From Candidatus Dormiibacter sp. (GTDB lineage Bacteria > Chloroflexota > Dormibacteria > UBA8260), in the NCBI GenBank assembly GCA_025450495.1, contig JANWHI010000128.1:1-22495 (forward strand): 22,495 bases of DNA, given 5' to 3'. The translations under genes and the position numbers were made by a program. Positions 1 to 11,304 of the stretch are shown one piece after another. Within the stretch, counting starts at the first letter, position 1. The number at the start of each line of letters is the position of its first letter. The notes beneath the pieces were generated by a model. It was not told the DNA's origin. It searched no databases and saw only the letters and a list, made by a program, of their open reading frames with translations.

Positions 1-1085
1 GCCATGATGGTGATCACCGCGAACGCTCCGATGTTGGCCGCCGCGTAGCTGGCGAGGTAGTACAGCGCGCCCCAGGTGGCGGCGGGGCTCAGCACGACCA
101 CCCCGATCAGGATGTAGCCCCCCTGGGCGATGCCGGAGTAGCCGAGCATGCGTTTGAGGCTGTGCTGCTGCAGCGCAGCTACGTTGCCGATCACCATCGA
201 GGCGATGGCCACGAAGAACACCATCACCTTCCACTTGTCGTAGACATTGGTGGCGCCGAGCGTGTAGCTGAAGACCCGCATCAGCGCGGCGAAAGCGGCC
301 ACCTTGGTGGTCACGCTCATGAACGTGGTCACCGATGTCGGTGCGCCCTGGTACACGTCGGGGGTCCAGGTGTGGAACGGTGCCGCGCTGATCTTGAAGG
401 CCAGCCCGACGAAGAGAAGCGCGATGCCTGCCATGAGCAGCGGATCGACGGTGTTGGTGCCGTTCTGCAGCGCGGCGGCGATGGGCACCAGCTGGGTGTG
501 ACCGGTCTCTCCGTAGATCAACGCCATGCCGAAGAGGAGGAAGCCTGAGGCGAAGCCGCCAAGCAGCAGATACTTCATCGCCGCCTCCTGCGACCGCGGC
601 TCGAGGCGGTTGAAGCCGCTGAGGATGTACAGCGCGATCGAGAGCAGCTCGATGGCCAGGAAGATGACCATCAGGCTGCTGGCCCCGGCGAGGAGCATCA
701 TCCCCGTCGCCGCCCCGAGGATCAGCGCGTAGTACTCCCCGTAGTGGATGCCCCGGCGATTCAGGTACTGCGGGCTGATCACCAGCACAAGCGCGGTGCT
801 GATCAGGATGATGCCATTGATGAACAGCCCGAAGCGGTCATACGCGAACGAGCCGAAATAGACCGTGTGTCCCGTGGTTGCGTCGAACCACCCCCACACC
901 GTGGCACCGAAGGACGCCGCCACCATGACCACGCTGAATGCCGCCAGCCAGCCGCGCTGCGCGGGCTTGGTCACCAGGTCGAGCATCATCAACGCCACGA
1001 AACCGCCGCCGAGGATAACCTCGGGGAGGATGCCGACGATGTCGCTACCGGTGGGGGTGACCAGCGACGGCAGGACGGCGAGCAT
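1..1085 (-). CDS. nuoN: NADH-quinone oxidoreductase subunit N, partial (C-terminus beyond window)
   Basis: This is an antiporter-like membrane subunit of complex I, involved in ion translocation in the membrane arm. The ATG at 1085 lies two bases after the nuoM stop and opens a frame that reads to the window edge (361 codons seen; the family is about 480-500 aa). Visible hallmarks are the TM5 glutamate (E146 in IELLSIALY), the mid-membrane lysine (K231 in AFKISAAPFHTW), the TM8-region lysine (K261) and the FHTWTPDVYQGAP signature at about 237-249. The next lysine motif, SLKRMLGYSGIAQ, lies at about 309-321. These identify NuoN rather than NuoM or NuoL. The frame is hydrophobic throughout and I saw no interruption. 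It is the last nuo gene visible; whether the operon continues cannot be seen. Identity is very secure. Confidence 0.96.
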   Translation of the reverse strand, partial: MLAVLPSLVTPTGSDIVGILPEVILGGGFVALMMLDLVTKPAQRGWLAAFSVVMVAASFGATVWGWFDATTGHTVYFGSFAYDRFGLFINGIILISTALVLVISPQYLNRRGIHYGEYYALILGAATGMMLLAGASSLMVIFLAIELLSIALYILSGFNRLEPRSQEAAMKYLLLGGFASGFLLFGMALIYGETGHTQLVPIAAALQNGTNTVDPLLMAGIALLFVGLAFKISAAPFHTWTPDVYQGAPTSVTTFMSVTTKVAAFAALMRVFSYTLGATNVYDKWKVMVFFVAIASMVIGNVAALQQHSLKRMLGYSGIAQGGYILIGVVVLSPAATWGALYYLASYAAANIGAFAVITIM

Positions 1086-1087
1086 GG

Positions 1088-2671
1088 TCACGGCACGCTC
1101 GCGCTGGCCGTCGTGCCGCTGACAGCCGCGGTCTGGCCAAGCGAACCGTTGGCCACCGCCACCGTCTGCTGGACGCTGGGCCGCGACACGTCACCGATCG
1201 GCCGGGGGAACACCCCGATCAGCACCATCAAGCCCACCAGCGGGAGCAGCACGAGACCCTGCGCCGGGCGGATGTCGCGGACGTTCGCGGTGCGCGGGTG
1301 GGGCGAACCGTGCATCAGGCCCTGGTGGAGGCGGAACATGTACCACGCCGCCAGCACCACCCCGAACCCGCTGAGCACCGCGTAGGCGGGATGCAGCTGG
1401 AAGGCGCCGAGCATGATGGTGAACTCGCCGACGAACGAGTTCATCCCGGGCATGCCGAGCCCGGCGAGCGTGGCCACGAGGAACAGGCCGTAGAGCCACG
1501 GCATCGGTTTCTCCAAGCCGGCCAGCTCGCGGCGATCGCGGGTGCCGGTGCGCTCCTCGATGAAGCCGACGATGATGAACAGCGCCGCGATGATGATGCC
1601 GTGGTTGACGATCTGGATCACCGCGCCGTTGACCCCGTTGTTGGTCAGGGTGAAGATGCCGAGCGCGATGAACCCCAGGTGGCTGATGCTCGAGTACGCC
1701 ACGATCCGTTTGATGTCGGTCTCGGAGAGGGCCAGCAGGGCGCCGTAGATGATGCTCAGCACCGCGAGCGCGGCGAGAAACCACTTGAAGGTGTTGATGG
1801 CATCGGGGAACAGCGTCAGGCCGAAGCGGATGAAGCCGTAGGCTCCCAGCTTGCTGACCAGCCCGGCGAAGAACACGAGCACCGGCACCGGGGCCGACTC
1901 GTAGAGATCGGGCAGCCAGGTGTGGAACGGCACCACGGGAATCTTGATCAGGAAGGCCGCTGCGAACGCCAGGAAGGCCCACTGCTCGGGGCTGAACGTG
2001 GTGATGTTGAGCCCCGGGATCACCAGCGGCGTATGCGACATCTGGCCGCCGAGCAACACGGTGAGGTCGAACGAGCCCTTGCCGCTGGCGAAGAACAGGC
2101 TGATGATCGCGATCAGCATCAGCAGGCTGCCGGCGACCGTGTAGATGATGAATTTCAGGGTGGCCCGGCCGCGGTTCTCGTTGCCGTAGTTGGCGAGAAC
2201 GAAGTAAAGGGGGATGAGCATCCCCTCCCAGAAGAGGTAGAAGAGCAGCAGGTCGAGGCTGAGCAGGACGCCCGCGGTCATCGTCTCGGTGAGCAGCAGC
2301 AGGCCGCAGAACATCTTGAGCCGCTCCGTACTCCGGCGCGAGACCAGGATCGCGCCCAGCAGGAAGACACCGGCGTTGAGCGCCAGGATCCAGGCCGAGA
2401 TACCGTCGAGGCCGAGGTGGTAGAACGCGCCGATCGCCGGCACCCAGTCGTGGGCCTCCTCGTAGCGGAAGGTCATCGGTCCCGGGGACAGGTGCGACAC
2501 CGGTGAGCCGCTGAGTCCCGCGACGAGCGTCCAGACGATGATCGCCGTGGCCAGCGTCGCCGCCACCGTCACCCCCTTGATCAGCCCCGGCGCGGTGCGC
2601 GGGATCACCTGGAGGAGAAGCGCGGCACCCAGCGGCACCATCAGGACGACAGTCAGCCAGGGAACGTTCAT
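1088..2671 (-). CDS. nuoM: NADH-quinone oxidoreductase subunit M
   Basis: This is an antiporter-like proton-translocating subunit of the complex I membrane arm; 527 aa, slightly longer than the usual 500 or so. The Proton_antipo core spans about residues 130-420. Key charged residues are present: E149 in FWEGMLIPLYF (TM5), K243 in LIKIPVVPFHTWLP, and K274 in SKLGAYGFIRF. A further lysine sits in the SETDIKRIVAYSSISHLG motif. The ATG at 2671 overlaps the nuoL stop as ATGA, which fixes the start by translational coupling. The C-terminal stretch of about 35 aa is Ala/Ser/Val-rich and low in complexity, a minor extension. All pump residues expected for NuoM are intact, in contrast to NuoL next door. 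Confidence 0.97.
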   Translation of the reverse strand: MNVPWLTVVLMVPLGAALLLQVIPRTAPGLIKGVTVAATLATAIIVWTLVAGLSGSPVSHLSPGPMTFRYEEAHDWVPAIGAFYHLGLDGISAWILALNAGVFLLGAILVSRRSTERLKMFCGLLLLTETMTAGVLLSLDLLLFYLFWEGMLIPLYFVLANYGNENRGRATLKFIIYTVAGSLLMLIAIISLFFASGKGSFDLTVLLGGQMSHTPLVIPGLNITTFSPEQWAFLAFAAAFLIKIPVVPFHTWLPDLYESAPVPVLVFFAGLVSKLGAYGFIRFGLTLFPDAINTFKWFLAALAVLSIIYGALLALSETDIKRIVAYSSISHLGFIALGIFTLTNNGVNGAVIQIVNHGIIIAALFIIVGFIEERTGTRDRRELAGLEKPMPWLYGLFLVATLAGLGMPGMNSFVGEFTIMLGAFQLHPAYAVLSGFGVVLAAWYMFRLHQGLMHGSPHPRTANVRDIRPAQGLVLLPLVGLMVLIGVFPRPIGDVSRPSVQQTVAVANGSLGQTAAVSGTTASASVP

Positions 2672-4629
2672 CGCGACACCAGCACGATGGTGGCCACGAC
2701 GAACACGCCCGCCGCCGCGATCATGTACGACGCGTAGTCACGGATCAGCCCGGTCTGGTAGTCGCGCGCCCAGGCGCCGAGCTCCGAGCACGCCTCGCTG
2801 ACCACCCTCACCCAGCCGTCCATGACGCGCGGCTCCACCACCTTGCGCGCTGCGGTCGCGAGCGCGGCCACCGGACGCACCAGGATGGCGTCGTAGATCT
2901 CGTCGAAGTAGAATTTGTTGTAGGACAGCTGGGGCAGGGCGCGCGGCAGCCGCGCCGTGATCACCGCGGCGTCGGGGTTGCGCTGCAACCAGATCCGAGC
3001 CGCCGCCCCGGCGCCGAGAAGCGACGCCACCGTCCCCGCAATGGCCGCGAGCACGGCGGCGCCCAGACCGAGATCGACGGCGACCGGACCTGATGTCGGC
3101 GAGGTGAGCACCGGCGCGAGGAAGCTGGTGAAGACGCCGGTGAGCAGGTTCTCGTGGATGAACAGCGCCCAGATGGCCAGCACCACGCCGAGCCCCGCAC
3201 TGAGCGCGGCGAGGATGGCGACCGGGCCGAGCATCACCGGCGCCGCCTCGTGCGCCGCGTAGACCCGAGCGGTCTGCGGCTCACCCCGGAAGACGATGGC
3301 CCAGAGCCTGAAGGCGTACAGACCGGTCAACACGTTGACGCCGAGGCCCACGATGTAGAGCAGCCACGGCACCGCGCCGGGCCCGTTGGTGAGGCCGAAG
3401 CCGAGGAGGCCCTCCTTGCTGAAGAACCCGATGAACAGGGGGATGCCGGCAAGGGCGAACGTGCCGCTCAGAAAACATCGCTCGGTGGTGCGCATCCTGG
3501 CAGCGAGCCCGCCCATCAGGCGGATGTCCTGCTCGTCGTGGAGCGCGTGGATGACGTTGCCCGCGGCCATGAAGAGCAGCGCCTTGAACACCGCATGCGC
3601 GGCAAGGTGGAACATCGCCGCCGAGTAGGCCCCGATGCCCACCGCGAAGATCATCAGGCCGATCTGCGACATCGTCGAGTAGGCGATCACGCGCTTGATG
3701 TCGACCTGGCTGAGCGCGATCACGCCCGCCATCACCGCGGTCCCGATGCCCACGCAGGCCACCATCCCCTGCGCCACCGGGGCACGGTCGAAGAGCGGAT
3801 GGAAGCGGGCGATCAGGTAGACGCCGGCGGTGACCATGGTCGCCGCGTGGATCAGCGCCGACACCGGCGTGGGGCCCTCCATCGCGTCGGGCAACCATGT
3901 GTGCAGGGGAAACTGCGCGCTCTTTGCGAAGGCACCGATGGCGAGCAGCGAGCAGATCCCGGTGACCAGCAGGCCGCCGGAGGCGAACGAGCCGCTCGAG
4001 GCGAAGATACCCGGCAGGCTCAAGGTGCCCACGTGAAGCACGATGAGAAACGCCGCGATCACCAGCGCGACGTCGCCGATCACCTGGGTGATGAAGGCCT
4101 TGCGCGCGGCGATGACAGCGCTCGGTCGCTCATACCAGAAGCCGATCAGCAGGTAGCTGCTCAAGGCCACCATGGCCCAGCCGATGATCAGGATCAGCAG
4201 GTCGCCGGCCAGCACCAGCAGAAGCATCGAGAAGATGAACACGTTCATGTAGCTGAAGAACCGGGCGATGCCGGGGTCGTGCTCCATGTAGCCGACGCTG
4301 TAGAGGTGGATCAGGAAGCCGACACCGGTGATCACCATCAGCATCACCGAGCTGAGCGGGTCGAGCGTGATGTCCACGCCCACACGAAGGCTGCCGAGGT
4401 CGATCCACTGCCAGAGGTGCGCCGTCGCCGACTTGGCGCCCGCGGGGGCGCCCACCACCATCGCCAGCATGATGCAGGCCACCACGAACGCAGCCAGGAT
4501 GCTGAGCGTGCCCGCGAGGTTGACGGCAGTCCGCGGCAGCCTCGGCCCGGCAAGCGCGTTGAACAGCGCCCCGGCCAGCGGCAGCAGCAGGATCAGGCTG
4601 GCCAGGACGGCGACGGCGGAGGTGTTCAC
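2668..4629 (-). CDS. nuoL: NADH-quinone oxidoreductase subunit L
   Basis: This is the distal antiporter-like subunit of complex I, with a lateral helix at its C-terminus; 653 aa, a normal length. The open frame continues upstream to 5019, but that part runs through nuoK and nuoJ. The GTG at 4629 overlaps the nuoK stop as GTGA, and the protein then begins [12 protein letters not shown], directly into the first membrane helix. Signatures seen are [20 protein letters not shown] (K236, about 234-253), [11 protein letters not shown] (H261), [18 protein letters not shown] (K312) and [14 protein letters not shown] (H341, H345, K349). The odd feature is the TM5 motif, which reads [16 protein letters not shown]: Ala152 stands where E. 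coli NuoL has Glu144. Family identity is certain. The effect of the missing acid on pumping is unknown. Confidence 0.96.
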   Translation of the reverse strand: MNTSAVAVLASLILLLPLAGALFNALAGPRLPRTAVNLAGTLSILAAFVVACIMLAMVVGAPAGAKSATAHLWQWIDLGSLRVGVDITLDPLSSVMLMVITGVGFLIHLYSVGYMEHDPGIARFFSYMNVFIFSMLLLVLAGDLLILIIGWAMVALSSYLLIGFWYERPSAVIAARKAFITQVIGDVALVIAAFLIVLHVGTLSLPGIFASSGSFASGGLLVTGICSLLAIGAFAKSAQFPLHTWLPDAMEGPTPVSALIHAATMVTAGVYLIARFHPLFDRAPVAQGMVACVGIGTAVMAGVIALSQVDIKRVIAYSTMSQIGLMIFAVGIGAYSAAMFHLAAHAVFKALLFMAAGNVIHALHDEQDIRLMGGLAARMRTTERCFLSGTFALAGIPLFIGFFSKEGLLGFGLTNGPGAVPWLLYIVGLGVNVLTGLYAFRLWAIVFRGEPQTARVYAAHEAAPVMLGPVAILAALSAGLGVVLAIWALFIHENLLTGVFTSFLAPVLTSPTSGPVAVDLGLGAAVLAAIAGTVASLLGAGAAARIWLQRNPDAAVITARLPRALPQLSYNKFYFDEIYDAILVRPVAALATAARKVVEPRVMDGWVRVVSEACSELGAWARDYQTGLIRDYASYMIAAAGVFVVATIVLVSR

Positions 4630-4937
4630 TCGCTCATCTCGTCGAGGTCGTCGACGTCGAGCTCGCGGCCGATGCGGAACACCTGGGTGATCAGCGCCAG
4701 GCCGACGACCACCTCGGCGGCGGCGACGACGATCACCATGAACGCGAACACCTGGCCCTCCTCGCTGTTGAGGAAGCGGCCATAGCCGACGAACACGATG
4801 TTGACCGCGTTGAGCATCAGCTCGATGCACATGAACACCACGATGGGGTTGCGCCGGATCAGCACCCCGAGCGCGCCAATGCTGAACAGGAAAGCAGCGA
4901 GGGCAAGCAGGAACGGGAACGTCGCTCCGGGGGTCAT
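4626..4937 (-). CDS. nuoK: NADH-quinone oxidoreductase subunit K
   Basis: A small three-helix membrane subunit of complex I, homologous to MrpC; 103 aa, the typical length. Both conserved membrane glutamates are present: E39 in [14 protein letters not shown] and E75 in [12 protein letters not shown]. They match Glu36 and Glu72 of E. coli NuoK, which link the quinone-side E-channel to the antiporter subunits. The ATG at 4937 overlaps the nuoJ stop (ATGA), and its own stop overlaps the nuoL GTG. The last ten or so residues ([10 protein letters not shown]) are acidic. Nothing is missing. Confidence 0.97.
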   Translation of the reverse strand: MTPGATFPFLLALAAFLFSIGALGVLIRRNPIVVFMCIELMLNAVNIVFVGYGRFLNSEEGQVFAFMVIVVAAAEVVVGLALITQVFRIGRELDVDDLDEMSE

Positions 4938-5596
4938 CCGACCTCGACCTCGATGCGTTCCTCTTCGGCGCGCTCCTCCTCGGGCGTGAAATCACGCATG
5001 CGGGCCTGCCCGGGCTCACGGCGCAGCGGCGCGGTCTCGTGGCGCCGATGCCGGGTCAGGTACACGGCGCCGATGGCCGATACAAGCAGCAGCAGGGAGG
5101 TGATCTCGAAGGGCAGCAGGAAGGTGGTGAAGAGCTGGCCGCCGACGGTCTGTACGTTGCCGGCGGTATTGACCAGGCCGTTGTCGGACTGGTCGAACGA
5201 GAACGTCTTGTACGGGTCGGTTGCCTGACCGATCTGCTGGGCACGGAACCCGCTGGCGTTGTAGGTGATCCCGTTGCGCGCGGCAAGCAGCACCGAGACG
5301 GTGATGCCGACGGCCACCACCACGCCGATGATGAAGCGCAGATCGACCCGGAAGCGCTCCTCACGGTCGGGCGAGAGCAGGGCGATGATGAACACGAAGA
5401 GCACCACCACCGCCCCGGCGTAGACGATCAGCTGGACGACGAACAGGAACTGCGCGTTGAGCACCAGGAAGATCACCGCCAGCGCACCGATGGCGAGCAC
5501 CAGTGAGAGCGCCGAGTACAGCGGCTGGGGCGAGAAGACAACGCCGAGCGCGCTCAGCGCGGCCAGGGCGCCGGCAACCCAGATGATCGCGGTCAT
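4934..5596 (-). CDS. nuoJ: NADH-quinone oxidoreductase subunit J
   Basis: Membrane subunit of complex I, five predicted helices, 220 aa. The conserved TM3 region [20 protein letters not shown] (about 55-74) is the family signature and contains the position of the pi-bulge seen in solved complexes. A polar loop at about 107-155 (rich in Asn, Gln and Thr) separates helix 4 from helix 5. After the last helix comes a charged cytoplasmic tail of about 40 aa ending in an acidic run ([18 protein letters not shown]). The tail is longer than in E. coli but such tails vary between phyla. The ATG at 5596 overlaps the nuoI stop (ATGA), and the stop overlaps the nuoK start. Confidence 0.95.
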   Translation of the reverse strand: MTAIIWVAGALAALSALGVVFSPQPLYSALSLVLAIGALAVIFLVLNAQFLFVVQLIVYAGAVVVLFVFIIALLSPDREERFRVDLRFIIGVVVAVGITVSVLLAARNGITYNASGFRAQQIGQATDPYKTFSFDQSDNGLVNTAGNVQTVGGQLFTTFLLPFEITSLLLLVSAIGAVYLTRHRRHETAPLRREPGQARMRDFTPEEERAEEERIEVEVG

Positions 5597-6219
5597 CGCG
5601 GTTCGGACTCCTCGGGACTTATCACCCTGGGAACGTGGATCGGCACGCCGTACTCACCGGGATGGGGCACGTCGGTGCGGATGCCCTCGCCGAGCTCCCA
5701 GGCAACTCGCGGGCTCACCCCAGATGGGTTGCGCTCGCGCCCGGTCTGGTCCGCGCCCGCGCCCACCTCACTCGCCGCCGTCCGGGCGTTCTCGAACCTG
5801 GGCCACGACTCGAGCAACTCCGCCTTGGTGACCACGGTGCGCTCCCGCCGGTAGTCGGCGAGCTCGAAGCGCGGGCCCAGCGTGATCGCCTCGGTCGGGC
5901 ACGCCTCAGCGCAGTAGCCGCAGTAGATGCAGCGCATCAGGTTGATCTCATAGCGCTCGGCGTAGCGCTCGCCCGGCGACACCGGGTTCTCTGGGTCGTT
6001 CTCGGCGGGACCGACGTAGATGCAGCCGACCGGGCAGGCCGCGGCACACAGCTCGCACCCGATGCACTTCTCGAGGCCGTTGTCGTAGCGGTGCAGGATG
6101 TGCCGGCCGCGGTGGCGTGGTGGGGTGGGCTTCTGCTCCTCGGGCCAGCGGACGGTGATCGGTTTGCGCGACATCACCCGCAGGGTGTGCGCCAGGCCCT
6201 TGGCGATCTCGGTCAGCAT
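5593..6219 (-). CDS. nuoI: NADH-quinone oxidoreductase subunit I (two 4Fe-4S ferredoxin-type)
   Basis: Peripheral-arm subunit of complex I that carries clusters N6a and N6b and passes electrons from NuoG toward N2 in NuoB; 208 aa. Two ferredoxin motifs are complete: C52-x2-C55-x2-C58-x3-C62-P in [13 protein letters not shown], and C97-x2-C100-x2-C103-x3-C107-P in [13 protein letters not shown]. The N-terminal part (about 1-40) contains the amphipathic segment that docks on the membrane arm. The C-terminal tail of about 80 aa beyond the second motif is polar and longer than in E. coli. The ATG at 6219 follows the nuoH stop by 10 bp, with a GAGAG stretch just upstream. The stop overlaps the nuoJ start. 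Confidence 0.97.
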   Translation of the reverse strand: MLTEIAKGLAHTLRVMSRKPITVRWPEEQKPTPPRHRGRHILHRYDNGLEKCIGCELCAAACPVGCIYVGPAENDPENPVSPGERYAERYEINLMRCIYCGYCAEACPTEAITLGPRFELADYRRERTVVTKAELLESWPRFENARTAASEVGAGADQTGRERNPSGVSPRVAWELGEGIRTDVPHPGEYGVPIHVPRVISPEESEPR

Positions 6220-6229
6220 CGGCGAGCTC

Positions 6230-9237
<3,008 letters not shown>

Positions 9238-10530
9238 CTAGGCCGTCACCAGCTCTGCGGTCGCGGTCCGCACCGGGCACGAGCCCGCGCCGCAGTGCGC
9301 CTCGAACTCTTCCCTGAATGCCTGGTAGGCGGACATCACGAACCACGTCGCGGTGTCGCCCAGTGGGCAGAAGCACTTGCCGTTCATGTTGTCGCAGATG
9401 TCGGCGAGGGTGGTCAGCTCCGCGCGCGTCAGCTGGCCGGCCTCGAGCCGGTGCATGAGGTCGGACTCGAAGTAGGTGCCCTCGCGGCACGGCGCGCACT
9501 TGCCGCAGGACTCGTGGTGGTAGAAGTCGACCAGGCGCATCGACACGTTGACGAGGCAGGTGGTCTCGTCCATGAACACCATCGCGCCGGCGCCCAGCGA
9601 CGAGCCCGCCTTGGCCACCGCGTCCATGTCGAGCGGGAGGTCGATGTGCTCGGGCAGCAGCACCTGCATCGAGCCGCCGCCGGGCTGGAACGCCTTGAGA
9701 GAGCGGCCCTTCCAGACTCCGCCGCACTCCTCTTCGAGCAACTCGCGGATCGGCGTGCCCATCTGCATCTCGTAGGTGCCGGGGCGGTTGATGTGGCCAC
9801 TGCAGCAGAACAGCCGCGTCCCTGCGCTCTTCTCGGTGCCAAGCGCCTTGAACCAGGCGCCACCACGCTGGACGATGTGGGGTAGGTTGGCCAGGGTCTC
9901 GACGTTGTTGACCACCGTCGGCTTGCCGTACAGGCCCTTGAGAGCGGGGAACGGCGGCTTGAGACGCGGCTGACCGCGGTAGCCCTCGAGCGAGTCGAGC
10001 AGCGCGGTCTCCTCACCGCAGATGTAGGCGCCCGCGCCGCCATGGACGATGACGTCGCAGTTCAAACCACTGCCGAGGATGTTGTCGCCGATCAGCCCGG
10101 CGGCGCGCGCCTCCTCCACACAGCGCTCGAGCAGCACGCGCTGGTCACGGTATTCCCCGCGGATGTAGATGAACGCGGTGTTCACCTGGAGCGCGAACGC
10201 CGCGATCAGCAGCCCCTCGATGAGCTGGTGAGGGTTCTCGTCAATGAGCGCTCGATCCTTGAAGCAGCCGGGCTCCGACTCGTCGGCGTTGCAGCACAGG
10301 TAGCGCGGGAACACGTCCTTGGGCAGGAATCCCCACTTGGTGCCGGTTGGGAAGCCGGCGCCGCCGCGGCCACGCAGGCCGCTCAGCTTCACCTCCTCGA
10401 CGAGGCTCTCGGGAGTGAAGCGACGGAACGCCTCGCGCAGGCCCTGGTAGCCGCCGCGGCGCTGGTAGACGGCGAGCGTCTGCAGGCCCTCGATGCCGAA
10501 GTCCGCGGTGAGCAGCTTGTGTTCCGCCAT
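9238..10530 (-). CDS. nuoF: NADH-quinone oxidoreductase subunit F (NADH/FMN-binding)
   Basis: This flavoprotein subunit oxidises NADH through FMN and hands electrons to cluster N3; 430 aa, a typical length. The glycine-rich motif GLRGRGGAGFPTGTKWGF (about 51-68) and CNADESEPGCFKDR (about 80-93) form the NADH/FMN site. A second glycine-rich stretch, GGAGAYICGEETALLDSLEG, lies at about 164-183. The 4Fe-4S ligands are C342, C345 and C348 in ESCGKCAPCREGT, plus a cysteine in KCFCPLGDTA (C388). The start is ATG at 10530, 12 bp after the nuoE stop. The upstream ribosome-binding sequence is weak, so translation may depend on coupling to nuoE. Confidence 0.97.
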   Translation of the reverse strand: MAEHKLLTADFGIEGLQTLAVYQRRGGYQGLREAFRRFTPESLVEEVKLSGLRGRGGAGFPTGTKWGFLPKDVFPRYLCCNADESEPGCFKDRALIDENPHQLIEGLLIAAFALQVNTAFIYIRGEYRDQRVLLERCVEEARAAGLIGDNILGSGLNCDVIVHGGAGAYICGEETALLDSLEGYRGQPRLKPPFPALKGLYGKPTVVNNVETLANLPHIVQRGGAWFKALGTEKSAGTRLFCCSGHINRPGTYEMQMGTPIRELLEEECGGVWKGRSLKAFQPGGGSMQVLLPEHIDLPLDMDAVAKAGSSLGAGAMVFMDETTCLVNVSMRLVDFYHHESCGKCAPCREGTYFESDLMHRLEAGQLTRAELTTLADICDNMNGKCFCPLGDTATWFVMSAYQAFREEFEAHCGAGSCPVRTATAELVTA

Positions 10531-10542
10531 GACCGCGCGATC

Positions 10543-11304
10543 CTACAGATCGCTCGCGTCGAGACGCGGTCGCTTGCGGGGCGTGGCGCGACTGGCGCGA
10601 GGCTTCGACGAGCCCTTGGGGCGCGCCTCGGTGGCTGCGGGAGGCCCCTCGGCGGTCGGGGCCGGAGGCGTCTCCCCGGCCGGTGGGTGCGGCCCGGTGA
10701 GCGGGGGCGCGTCGGTGACCCGCGGGTCCGCCGCGTGGCGGTCACCGTGGCTCGGCCGGGGCTCGGCCCGGATCCGCTCCAGGATCACATCGACGCGTTC
10801 GGGGGTCAGGTCCTCCTGGAAACGGTGGTCGACCTGCATCGCCGGGGCCCCGCCACACGCCCCGAGGCACTCGATCGTGCTCTCCCAGGTGAACCTCCGG
10901 TCAGCGGTGGTGCCGCCGGAGGGGCAGCCCAACCGCTGCTCGACGTGCTCGACGATCGCATCGGCCCCGCGCAGCGCGCAGCTCACGTTGACGCAGATGA
11001 GCAGGTGATGGTCGCCGGCGGGTCGGTCGAAGTACATCGAGTAGAAGGTGCTGACCGCCTGCACCTCGCTGGGCGCAAGGTCGAGAATCGAGGCGACCTC
11101 GGCCATCCCCTCGACCGACAGATACCCCAGCTCGTTCTGCACCGCCCACAGGCACGGCAGGACGGCGCTGCGCGGCTGCGGATACCGATCCCGAAGAGCG
11201 GTGATCTCGCGGATGGTCGCGCCGGCTAGAGGCACGGTGTCTCCGCCATCGCTTGGTGTCCCCTCCCCGGGCAGCTGCACTCGCCCGCACTCATCGATCC
11301 ACAT
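10543..11304 (-). CDS. nuoE: NADH-quinone oxidoreductase subunit E with Pro/Ala-rich C-terminal tail
   Basis: Thioredoxin-fold subunit carrying 2Fe-2S cluster N1a beside NuoF. Ligands are C104 and C109 (CVNVSC) and C146 and C150 (CLGAC), numbered from the ATG at 11304. The conserved helical region RYPQPRSAVLPCLWAVQNELGY begins at about residue 40. The start is uncertain. ATG 11304 overlaps the end of nuoD by 14 bp and has no well-spaced Shine-Dalgarno; GTG 11235 has GGAG five bases upstream and would give 230 aa; GTG 11280 is a third option. The core ends near residue 180 and is followed by about 73 residues rich in Pro, Ala, Arg, Gly and Thr, probably disordered, ending in a basic patch before LDASDL. 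This tail is not part of the normal 160-200 aa family core. Confidence 0.92.
   Translation of the reverse strand: MWIDECGRVQLPGEGTPSDGGDTVPLAGATIREITALRDRYPQPRSAVLPCLWAVQNELGYLSVEGMAEVASILDLAPSEVQAVSTFYSMYFDRPAGDHHLLICVNVSCALRGADAIVEHVEQRLGCPSGGTTADRRFTWESTIECLGACGGAPAMQVDHRFQEDLTPERVDVILERIRAEPRPSHGDRHAADPRVTDAPPLTGPHPPAGETPPAPTAEGPPAATEARPKGSSKPRASRATPRKRPRLDASDL

Noticed and set aside
1298..2506. Long plus-strand open frame (402 codons) opposite nuoM
   Set aside because: Antisense shadow in a high-GC gene; translation is rich in His, Gln, Glu and Arg without domain features, and nuoM is unmistakable on the other strand. The same reasoning applies to long plus-strand frames opposite nuoL (3154-4785), nuoG/nuoF (8269-9885) and nuoD (11504-12532).
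4630..5019. 130-residue N-terminal extension of nuoL
   Set aside because: It would cover all of nuoK and part of nuoJ in another frame and is Arg/Pro-rich; the GTGA overlap at 4626-4629 marks the real start.
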